A DNA stretch of 64,000 nucleotides from Stutzerimonas stutzeri (lineage in GTDB: Bacteria; Pseudomonadota; Gammaproteobacteria; Pseudomonadales; Pseudomonadaceae): positions 248,001 through 312,000 of the forward strand of contig DDKB01000008.1 in NCBI GenBank assembly GCA_002339675.1. The letters run 5' to 3'. Made by a program: the position numbers and the translations under genes. Positions 38,703 through 45,739 of the stretch are shown here, piece by piece. Every line of letters begins with the position of its first letter. Within the stretch, counting starts at the first letter, position 1. The notes under the pieces were generated by a model. It was given only the letters and a program-made list of their open reading frames with translations, searched no databases and had not been told where the DNA came from.

Positions 38703-39557
38703 TCAGTGGTGCAAATGCTCTGCAGCGTGCAACGTATTTTCCAGCAGACAGGCGCGGGTCATCGGGCCAACGCCGCCAGGAACAGGCGTGATCCAGCCGG
38801 CACGCTGCACCGCGATGTCGAATTCCACGTCACCCACCAGTTTGCCGTCGGCCTGCCGGTTGATGCCCACATCGATCACGATTGCGCCTTCCTTGATCCA
38901 CTCGCCTTTGACGAGACCTGTGATGCCCGTGGCGACCACGATCAGGTCGGCACGTTTGACGTGATCGGCCAGGTCATGGGTGAACCGGTGGGTCACGGTC
39001 GTGGTGCAACCGGCCAGCAACAGCTCCAATGCCATCGGTCGACCGACGATGTTCGAGGCGCCGACCACGACGGCGTTGAGCCCGTGCAGGTCGACGCCAG
39101 TGCTTTCCAGCAGCGACATGATGCCTTTGGGCGTGCAGGGCCTCAGCAGAGGCATGCGCTGGGCGAGGCGCCCGATGTTGTAGGGGTGGAAGCCGTCGAC
39201 GTCCTTGTCCGGGCGGATGCGCTCGAGCAGCTGTGAGGCATCCAGATGCTTGGGCAACGGAAGTTGCACAAGGATGCCGTCGACGAGGGGGTCTTCGTTG
39301 AGCTGATCAATGAGTGCCAACAGGTCGTCCTGTCGCGTCGTGGCAGGCAGATCATGGGCGGTGGACTTGAAGCCCACTTCCTCGCAGTCCTTGCGCTTGT
39401 GCGCAACGTAGACCTGTGAAGCGGGATCGGTGCCCACCAGGATCACCGCCAGCCCCGGGACGCGGAGGCCCTGCTGAATACGTTCGGCCACCCGGCCCGC
39501 GATCCGCTGGCGGATAGAAGCAGCGATCTGTTTACCATCGATGAGTTTTGCGGTCAT
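38703..39557 (-). CDS. folD: Bifunctional methylene-THF dehydrogenase / cyclohydrolase FolD
   Basis: Interconverts 5,10-methylene-THF and 10-formyl-THF with NADP, in the cytoplasm. The 284 residues show the catalytic YVAHKRKDCEEVG (Tyr/Lys pair), the folate motif VDGFHP, PCTPKG, the NADP loop VVGASNIVGRP and the C-terminal TPVPGGVGPMT. The full length matches the family. It lies between the importer operon and the tRNA cluster; folD next to these tRNAs is the pseudomonad arrangement from memory. Confidence 0.97.
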   Translation of the reverse strand: MTAKLIDGKQIAASIRQRIAGRVAERIQQGLRVPGLAVILVGTDPASQVYVAHKRKDCEEVGFKSTAHDLPATTRQDDLLALIDQLNEDPLVDGILVQLPLPKHLDASQLLERIRPDKDVDGFHPYNIGRLAQRMPLLRPCTPKGIMSLLESTGVDLHGLNAVVVGASNIVGRPMALELLLAGCTTTVTHRFTHDLADHVKRADLIVVATGITGLVKGEWIKEGAIVIDVGINRQADGKLVGDVEFDIAVQRAGWITPVPGGVGPMTRACLLENTLHAAEHLHH

Positions 39558-39690
39558 GACGCGTGATCAACCATGGAGGAGGACTAAAAAAGGACGCGCA
39601 TTCTCGCACGCCGGCACCGTCCGGCAAAGGCGATGCGGCGCTGGCGTCCCGTAACTCCTTTACCCGGCTGAAATTTTTTCGTTGAGGCTG

Positions 39691-39719
39691 TTGACGAGGT
39701 GGAGGCAGGCCATTAAGAT
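39691..39719 (+). promoter_or_regulatory. Promoter of the tRNA cluster
   Basis: TTGACG (39691-39696), exactly 17 bp, TAAGAT (39714-39719), followed by a GC-rich discriminator TTCGCCCCGC, a hallmark of stringently controlled stable-RNA promoters. An A/T-rich stretch (AAATTTTTTC) lies just upstream of the -35 like an UP element. Start of transcription near 39726. Confidence 0.75.
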
Positions 39720-39828
39720 TCGCCCCGCTTGTCGAGCACAGCTTGCTGCTGGGTAAGACGGCTTTTGAAGGGGTTTCCCTTCAGTGGCCGGAGCTTGAAG
39801 TCTGCGCTCTGATCGAATGCAGATAAAA

Positions 39829-39905
39829 GCGCCCGTAGCTCAGCTGGATAGAGCATCCGCCTTCTAAGCGGATGGTCGCAGGTTCGAGTCCTGCCGGGTG
39901 CGCCA
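39829..39905 (+). tRNA. tRNA-Arg (anticodon TCT)
   Basis: Cloverleaf: acceptor GCGCCCG / CGGGTGC with one G-U pair, anticodon stem TCCGC / GCGGA around loop CTTCTAA (anticodon TCT), T arm GCAGG-TTCGAGT-CCTGC, encoded CCA at 39903-39905. 77 nt. Confidence 0.97.
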
Positions 39906-39936
39906 TTCCGGCACTGGCACAAGCAAACGCAATATG

Positions 39937-40012
39937 GTGGGCGTAGCTCAGTTGGTAGAGCACAGGATTGTGGCTCCTGCGGTCGTGGGTTCGAACCCCA
40001 TCGTCCACCCCA
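39937..40012 (+). tRNA. tRNA-His (anticodon GTG)
   Basis: Acceptor GTGGGCG / CGTCCAC, anticodon stem CAGGA / TCCTG around TTGTGGC (anticodon GTG), T arm with TTCGAAC, encoded CCA. C73 and a G immediately before the 5' end (39936) provide the G-1:C73 pair specific to tRNA-His. Confidence 0.97.
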
Positions 40013-40022
40013 TATTCCGAAG

Positions 40023-40050
40023 CGCCAGGCATTGCCTGGCGTTTTCGTTT
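40023..40050 (+). terminator. Terminator-like hairpin between tRNA-His and tRNA-Leu
   Basis: CGCCAGGC-ATT-GCCTGGCG followed by TTTTCGTTT. By form it is a strong intrinsic terminator, yet tRNA-Leu begins 10 bp later with no room for a promoter. It therefore either attenuates the operon or acts as a processing hairpin. Confidence 0.75.
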
Positions 40051-40059
40051 AGCGGTTTT

Positions 40060-40144
40060 GCGGACGTGGTGAAATTGGTAGACACACCAGATTTAGGTTC
40101 TGGCGCCGCAAGGTGTGAGAGTTCGAGTCTCTCCGTCCGCACCA
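40060..40144 (+). tRNA. tRNA-Leu (anticodon TAG)
   Basis: Acceptor GCGGACG / CGTCCGC, anticodon stem CCAGA / TCTGG around TTTAGGT (anticodon TAG), long class II variable arm, T arm GAGAG-TTCGAGT-CTCTC, encoded CCA at 40142-40144. 85 nt. Confidence 0.97.
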
Positions 40145-40155
40145 TCTGAAGCGCT

Positions 40156-40183
40156 GAAAGCCCCGGATTCCGGGGCTTTCGCG
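40156..40183 (+). terminator. Terminator after tRNA-Leu
   Basis: GAAAGCCCCGG-ATT-CCGGGGCTTTC, an 11-bp stem ending in CTTTCG, 12 bp after the tRNA. Only a short T tract. Confidence 0.75.
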
Positions 40184-40274
40184 TATCTGAAACTGAGCAA
40201 AATGGTGGGTAGGCGCTCCCGACGTGTTCCCATGGAAATCCAGTGGTTTGCTCCTGAATCTTCAGGAATCGCTC

Positions 40275-40299
40275 AAAGCCCCTTCACCGGGGCTTTTTT
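40275..40299 (+). terminator. Orphan intrinsic terminator downstream of the tRNA cluster
   Basis: AAAGCCCC-TTCACC-GGGGCTTT with six T at 40294-40299. It lies about 95 bp beyond the tRNA-Leu terminator with no gene between them. Just upstream is a second small hairpin, TCCTGAA-TC-TTCAGGA. It may end a lost tRNA gene or a small RNA. Confidence 0.7.
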
Positions 40300-40615
40300 G
40301 TGGCTGCGCACTTGGCGGGCACCTGCCAGACCGCGTTCCAGTTCAAGCGGTGGCGCCGTCGCGTGGCGGCGAAGTTCGGGTTGGATGCCGCGCCAAGCAC
40401 GACGATCAGGCGGACGAGGCCGAAACAGGCCCTTACGCCCGATAGGGGTGTCAGCCTTGGGCATGCAACCTAAACGCTCAGATCAGAAATTCTGCAGTCA
40501 AAGCGCAACGCTATTCATTGGTGTGGACTAACGGTCTGGGGCACGCTCTCAGCGCATCAGCACTGGAGGCGGTCATGTTGTTTTTCTGCACACTGCAAAA
40601 GCGCACAGCGCTGCG
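40300..40615. other. Intergenic region of 316 bp
   Basis: Between the orphan terminator and the FNR-type regulator. No open frame with a ribosome site, no tRNA and no clear FNR box were seen. It probably contains the regulator's promoter near its right end. Confidence 0.5.
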
Positions 40616-41482
40616 ATGGTCATGACGGGCACGGCGGCTCGGCCTCTGCCGTGCAAGCGCTGTGTTCTTGCTGATCAATGCCTGACGTCCGTCGTCGACA
40701 GGAGCGATTTGACTGCTGAGCGATCGTTGCTGCGCACCGTCACGCTGGCCAAGGGCGAGCAGTTGTTCGAGGCGGGTGAACGGGCGACAAGCCTGTATGT
40801 GGTGCGGTCCGGAGCGATGTGCGCCTCTCGCCCGAACGGCTATGGTGCTCAGCAAATCCTGTCATTCAGCCTGGAGGGGGACGTGATCGCGGCGTCCGCA
40901 CTCCACGCTGATGAATATCAGGTGACTGTCCGAGCGGTGCAACCCGCCGTCCTGTGCAGCTTTCCCCTCGAGCTGCTGCACCGTCTCAGCAGCACCAATG
41001 GCCGGCTTGTCCGATTCTTTCGCCGCTCATTGGGTAATGAGCTGAAGCGCAACCGGGACGCTCGGCTACTTCTCACGGCGCCCAGGGCAGACACCCGGGT
41101 GGCGAGCTTCCTGGCCTGGTACGTCGAGGTACTGGCCAAGCGACGCATATTAGCGACGCGCTTCCGCCTTCCGGTGTCCCGGGCGGAGATGGCGAGTCAT
41201 CTCGGTCTGGCGGTGGAGTCGGTGTCGCGTGCGCTTTCGGATCTTCGCGCTGAAGGCATCCTTGAAGCCCGTGGGCGGGAGATTGCGGTACTCGACGCAT
41301 GCCGGCTGCAGGAGGTGGCGGGTAGCAAGCAGTTCCGTCGCCTTTTACTTGAGCCTGAGCGCCGGTGTTCTGCGGACGGCAGCGGGCCTGTTGAGGATTA
41401 TGGCGCCAGCCGCGGATTCAGCCGGACGAGGCAGTCGTCCATCGAGCACCCCACGCTGATCACAGGCGGCTGCCTACCATGA
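40616..41482 (+). CDS. FNR/Crp-family regulator with Fe-S cysteine motif
   Basis: Oxygen-responsive type of transcription factor, 288 residues. N-terminal cysteines C13, C16 and C22 (CKRCVLADQC) have the exact CxxCx5C spacing of FNR, and C114 (LCSFPLE) sits where FNR has its fourth ligand (C122). This predicts a 4Fe-4S cluster. A cyclic-nucleotide-like beta-roll (~30-125), dimerisation helix and HTH follow. The recognition helix LAVESVSR keeps the Glu, Ser and Arg that read TTGAT half-sites in FNR. The C-terminal ~55 residues extend past the usual end. It may be an Anr paralogue. The ATGs at 40616 and 40622 are both possible; neither has a strong ribosome site. Confidence 0.88.
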   Translation: MVMTGTAARPLPCKRCVLADQCLTSVVDRSDLTAERSLLRTVTLAKGEQLFEAGERATSLYVVRSGAMCASRPNGYGAQQILSFSLEGDVIAASALHADEYQVTVRAVQPAVLCSFPLELLHRLSSTNGRLVRFFRRSLGNELKRNRDARLLLTAPRADTRVASFLAWYVEVLAKRRILATRFRLPVSRAEMASHLGLAVESVSRALSDLRAEGILEARGREIAVLDACRLQEVAGSKQFRRLLLEPERRCSADGSGPVEDYGASRGFSRTRQSSIEHPTLITGGCLP

Positions 41483-41545
41483 AAGGCAGCCCACCTGCGG
41501 TACGCCTCGCGTCCGTTGCGCGTTGCGCGATCCCCTCACAGCGCC

Positions 41546-42511
41546 TCACAGCGCCTCGCGCCGCTTGCCGCGAAACACACGCAGGACGTCAGCGATGACG
41601 GCCAGTGCGATCTCGGCGGGTGCCTTGCTGCCGAGGTCGAGGCCAATCGGCATGTGGATACGGTCGACGTCGTCGGCGCTCAGGCCGCCGACACGCTGCA
41701 GCCGCTCGGCCCGTTTGGCAGAGGTCTGGCGCGAGCCCATGGCGCCGATGTAGAAGGCCGGGGTGTGTACTGCTTCCATCAGGGCCAGGTCGTCGATGCG
41801 TGGGTCGTGGGTGAGGGCAACGATCGCGGTGGCCTCGTGGCAGGCGCCGGAGGCGATGTACTCGGACGGCATCATTGGCCGCACCTCCACTCCATCGGCC
41901 AGCGAACCCTGCATCTCGTCGCGCGGATCGCAGGCGACGACATCCCAGCCGAGCGCGCGCGCGAATTCGGCGCAGGCCCTGGCCACTGGCGAAACCCCGG
42001 CCAGCAGCAACCGCAGCACCGGACCGATCCGAATCTCGGCCTGTTCGCCATTGAGACAGGTCTGCTCACCGCCGGGATCGGCGAGCAGCTCGGTGGCCCC
42101 GGTGGTCAGGTCGACGCGCCGCATCACCCGGCGCTGACCGTTCAGCGCGGACAACAATTCCTGCAGGTGGCTGCGCCAGGCCGCAGCGGGGGCGCGGTGT
42201 TCGACCAGCACCTGCAACACGCCGCCACAGGGAAGGCGCAGGCGATGCCGCTCCTCGTCGCTTTCGCCGTAGCGGATGACCTGCGCGGCGGCTTGCAGCT
42301 CGCCCTGTGCCAGGCTGGCCAGAAACGCTTCCTCGACGCAGCCCCCGGACAGCGAGCCCAGGTGCGCACCATCGGCGCGCGCCACCAGCAGCGCGCCCGG
42401 CGCTCGCGGGGCCGAACCATAAGTCGAGAGGACCGTGCACAACCACAGGTCGTGGCCCTCGGCTTCCCATTGCAGGGCCTGTTCGATCACCTGTACATCG
42501 AGATGTTGCAT
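41546..42511 (-). CDS. XdhC/CoxI-family protein
   Basis: 321 residues: N-terminal XdhC_CoxI domain (CTVLSTYGSAPRAPGALLVARADG, LGSLSGGCVEEAFL) and C-terminal Rossmann-type XdhC_C domain (VLRLLLAGVSPVARACAEFARALGWDVVACDPRD, YIGAMGSRQTSAKRAERL). XdhC proteins bind molybdenum cofactor, help sulphurate it and insert it into molybdo-hydroxylases such as xanthine dehydrogenase. No xdhAB or coxLMS genes are present nearby, so its partner is elsewhere or unknown. GGGGAG stands 8 bases before the ATG. Confidence 0.9.
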   Translation of the reverse strand: MQHLDVQVIEQALQWEAEGHDLWLCTVLSTYGSAPRAPGALLVARADGAHLGSLSGGCVEEAFLASLAQGELQAAAQVIRYGESDEERHRLRLPCGGVLQVLVEHRAPAAAWRSHLQELLSALNGQRRVMRRVDLTTGATELLADPGGEQTCLNGEQAEIRIGPVLRLLLAGVSPVARACAEFARALGWDVVACDPRDEMQGSLADGVEVRPMMPSEYIASGACHEATAIVALTHDPRIDDLALMEAVHTPAFYIGAMGSRQTSAKRAERLQRVGGLSADDVDRIHMPIGLDLGSKAPAEIALAVIADVLRVFRGKRREAL

Positions 42512-42741
42512 TGGCGGGCTCCCCGGGTTGCGTAACCGTCCGATGGCAGTCGGTCGTGTTCATACGCGCTCGCTGCCTGGCTGGCGCGCAATGCCTGTGC
42601 TGAATCCGACCGGTGCATGAGGCGTTCTGCTGCATCGGGTCGATTGGCGGGTCGGCTGATCGCTGCATGCGTTGGCGGCGGGGCCGCCGCCAGACGCAAT
42701 GAGGCGCGGAGGATATCGAGAGGAGGCCGGGGCGCGTTGCC

Positions 42742-44208
42742 TCAGGCCTTGCTGAGCGACCAGTAGGCCGGCTTGAACAGGTCGCGCTCGCCAAGCAACA
42801 CCACACCCGCGGCAAAGGCGGCAAGCACCAGCACGATATACGCGCACAGCTGCAGCAGTCCGTGGGGTGTGGGCAGCCAATGCAATGCGGTGGCGATGGC
42901 CGCGGCGGTCGCCAGCCAGCGCAGCAGCACCCCGAACGCCAGGCCGGCAGGCGATGCCTGGTAGACGTACAGGCCCATCAACAGGGCCTGCAGCGCCGCG
43001 CCGCTGGAAAATGCCAAGGCCAGGCCCTCGGCACCGTATGGGCGGTACAGCAAGGCATCGACTCCAACGGTCAGCGCGGAGCTGAACAGGGTAATGACCA
43101 GGAACAGCCGCGATCGGTGCTGGGCCAGCAGAGCGCGGCCCCACAGCAGCGCCAGCCCCATCGCCGGCAGCCCCAGCGCATAGAGCACCACCAGCGAGGC
43201 GGTGGCGTCGGTCTGGGTCGCGCCGAACTGTCCACGCTCCAGCAGCACGGCGACGACGGTTTGCGGAAACGAGCAGAGCACCACGCTGGCCGGAACGAGG
43301 AATAGAAGGGTTGCCAGCAGGCCCTTGCGAATCATCGCGCCGTGGCCGGTGAGGTCGCCGTCGGTCCAGCTCGAGACGAAACGCGGAAACAGTACCGAGA
43401 GCACCGACAGGGCATAGAGCGTCAGGGGAATGGTGACGATGCGGAACGCGAAGGACAGCATGGTGATGCTGCCCTCGTCGAGAAAAGAGGCGAACATCCG
43501 TTCGGCAAGAATACAGCCCTGCTGGGCGCCGGCGGCGAGCAGAACCGGTGCGAACGCCAGGCCGAAACCGCCGGCATGGCCGGTCGTCTCCACCTTGTCG
43601 CCGCCGCGCAGGTAGGCGATGCGGCGATGCTGGACCACGATCAGGGCGAGTTGGGGTACCAGCATGCCGATGAAGATAACCATGCCGGTCGGCTGGAACA
43701 GGAGGATGCCGATGATCGCGCCGGCGTTGAGCAGGACGGTTCGGGTCATCGGCAGGACGAACACCTCGTCCATGTTGAGCAACGCGCCCTGGCAGTAGAG
43801 CACCGCCTGCACGGCCACCAGCAGGGCGCCTACGCCGAACACGACCTGGCCGCTGATCACCTGGGCGTCGCTCCAGCCGGGGGCCAGCGCGCCGAGAATC
43901 CAGTAGCTGCCCAGCACCGCGAGCGCACTGACCGCCGCGCCCATCAGCATCACGCGCCAGTACAACCAGCGGCTGACCGTCTGGAACAGCGCCTCGGACT
44001 GGCTGCGCAGCTTCTGCAGGTAGGGGATCATGGCGTCGCGCAGGGCCAGGCCAAGAAACTGTTCGAAGAACATCGGCAGGATCAGCGCGACAAAGATGAG
44101 GTCCGCTTCCCAGCTCAGGCCGAAGGCCTTGGCGATGAACAGGTCACGCAGGAAGCCGAGAAGAAAGCTGGCGACAGTCAGCGCCAGGATGACCAGTGAT
44201 GCGTTCAT
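42742..44208 (-). CDS. MurJ/MviN-like lipid flippase (MOP superfamily)
   Basis: 488 residues with about 13-14 membrane segments. The N-terminus (MNASLVILALTVASFLLGFLRDLFIAKAFG) and the QFLGLALRDAMIPYLQKL segment are those of MurJ-type lipid-II or glycolipid flippases. Length is slightly below true MurJ (~510), and the gene is not in the usual murJ-ribF context, so a polysaccharide-export paralogue is as likely as the essential MurJ. The ATG at 44208 was chosen; AGGA is 7 bases upstream. The long open frame further upstream is non-conserved. Monocistronic by spacing. Confidence 0.8.
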   Translation of the reverse strand: MNASLVILALTVASFLLGFLRDLFIAKAFGLSWEADLIFVALILPMFFEQFLGLALRDAMIPYLQKLRSQSEALFQTVSRWLYWRVMLMGAAVSALAVLGSYWILGALAPGWSDAQVISGQVVFGVGALLVAVQAVLYCQGALLNMDEVFVLPMTRTVLLNAGAIIGILLFQPTGMVIFIGMLVPQLALIVVQHRRIAYLRGGDKVETTGHAGGFGLAFAPVLLAAGAQQGCILAERMFASFLDEGSITMLSFAFRIVTIPLTLYALSVLSVLFPRFVSSWTDGDLTGHGAMIRKGLLATLLFLVPASVVLCSFPQTVVAVLLERGQFGATQTDATASLVVLYALGLPAMGLALLWGRALLAQHRSRLFLVITLFSSALTVGVDALLYRPYGAEGLALAFSSGAALQALLMGLYVYQASPAGLAFGVLLRWLATAAAIATALHWLPTPHGLLQLCAYIVLVLAAFAAGVVLLGERDLFKPAYWSLSKA

Positions 44209-44491
44209 TCCTTGATCCTGTACAGGCCGATATCGGGCGGCCTGGTCAATGGCGACATAGCGCACCCGGTGCGATCGAACGCCGGGGCGGTCCCTGCGGC
44301 CATCATTCGCCGGGGCGGCGAACGCTACATAGACTGGCCGCCTTGCGCATGGTTCCTTGGGGCCGTTGCCGAGCGCTGTCGGGCGGGCCCAGCATGCGAC
44401 AAGTCCGGATACGTAAAAATGCCGTAAAGCCCCTTTGCGAGCGCAGCGGGACTGCTTATGGTTCATCCTCATTTTCAGGCGAACCCCGTTC

Positions 44492-45739
44492 ATGTCCCAG
44501 TTGACCTCTTCTTCGGCCGGCTCCACACGTCGCTGGCTGGTCGTCGGCGTGCTGATCGTCGTCGCTGCGCTGCTGCTCTGGTGGCTGTGGCCAGTGGCGG
44601 AGGAAAAACCGGATCCACCGGGTGGGCGGCCGGGCTTCGGGGCGTTCGGTGGTCCGACGCCGGTGCGGGTCGCCACGGTCGAGCAGGGCGGGTTCGAGGT
44701 TTATGCCAGGGCCCTGGGCAGCGTCACGCCGCTGAACACGGTCAACGTGCGCAGCCGCGTGGCCGGCGAACTGGTGGACGTGCGTTTCGAGGAAGGGCAG
44801 CGGGTCAAGGCCGGCGACCTGCTGGCGGTCATCGATCCGCGGCCATACGAAGTGGCGCTGCAACAAGCCGAGGGCACGCTCCAGCAGAACCGCGCGCTGC
44901 TGCAGAACGCCGAGGTCGATCTCAAGCGCTATCGCGGCCTGTTTGCCGATGACAGCATCGCCAAGCAGACCCTCGACACCCAGCAGGCACTGGTCAACCA
45001 GTACCAGGGCACGCTGGCGGCAAACCAGGCCGCGGTCAACGAGGCCAAGCTCAATCTGAAATTCACCCAGATCCGCGCGCCCATCGACGGCCGGGTTGGC
45101 CTGCGCCAGCTCGACCAGGGCAACCTGGTGGCGGCCAACGACACCACCCCGCTGGTGGTAATCACCCAGACCCAGCCCATGGCGATCACCTTCACGCTGC
45201 CCGAAGGCGAATTGCCGCCGGTGATCGAACGGGTCCGTCGGGGTGACCGGCTGGTGGTGCAGGCCTGGGACCGCGGCGAACGCATGCTGCTGGGCGAGGG
45301 CGTGCTGGACAGCATCGACAACCTGATCGACGCGACGACCGGAACCTTGAAAATGAAGGCCCGGTTCGACAACGAGGACGAGCTGCTGATACCCAACCAG
45401 TTCGTCAACGTGCGGCTGCGCGTCAAAACCCTGGACGATGCGGTCCTGATGCCCTCGGCGGCGCTGCAGTTCGGCGCCCGTGGCCATTACGCCTATGTCG
45501 TCGGCGCGGATTCCAAGGTCGAGTTGCGGACCCTGAAGGTCGGCCCCAGCAACGGCGACCGCACGGTCGTCGAGCAAGGGCTGAAGGTGGGTGAGCGCAT
45601 CGTCATGGAAGGCACCGACCGCCTGCGTGACGGCAGCGAGGTGGAGGTGGTCGACCCGGCGACGCTGGGCAAGGGCGCAGCGGCGGGCGCACCGGCGCCG
45701 CAGGACGCGCCGAACGGGAACGAGCAGCCCGCGCGATGA
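44492..45739 (+). CDS. muxA: RND efflux periplasmic adaptor MuxA/MdtA
   Basis: Membrane-fusion protein of a tripartite drug efflux pump, 415 residues. N-terminal membrane anchor (RRWLVVGVLIVVAALLLWWLW), lipoyl halves (VNVRSRVAGELVDVRFEEGQRVKAGDLL and FTQIRAPIDGRVGLRQLDQG), coiled-coil hairpin rich in Gln/Ala, then beta-barrel. The order adaptor-pump-pump-outer membrane factor is that of E. coli mdtABC and P. aeruginosa muxABC-opmB, the only RND class with a heteromeric pump. The ATG at 44492 places the anchor correctly; the earlier ATG at 44435 adds 19 non-conserved residues. The stop overlaps muxB as ATGA. Confidence 0.92.
   Translation: MSQLTSSSAGSTRRWLVVGVLIVVAALLLWWLWPVAEEKPDPPGGRPGFGAFGGPTPVRVATVEQGGFEVYARALGSVTPLNTVNVRSRVAGELVDVRFEEGQRVKAGDLLAVIDPRPYEVALQQAEGTLQQNRALLQNAEVDLKRYRGLFADDSIAKQTLDTQQALVNQYQGTLAANQAAVNEAKLNLKFTQIRAPIDGRVGLRQLDQGNLVAANDTTPLVVITQTQPMAITFTLPEGELPPVIERVRRGDRLVVQAWDRGERMLLGEGVLDSIDNLIDATTGTLKMKARFDNEDELLIPNQFVNVRLRVKTLDDAVLMPSAALQFGARGHYAYVVGADSKVELRTLKVGPSNGDRTVVEQGLKVGERIVMEGTDRLRDGSEVEVVDPATLGKGAAAGAPAPQDAPNGNEQPAR

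Noticed and set aside
41534..41553. Tandem 10-bp repeat CCTCACAGCG at the xdhC stop
   Set aside because: Only two copies spanning the end of the coding region; no evidence of function.
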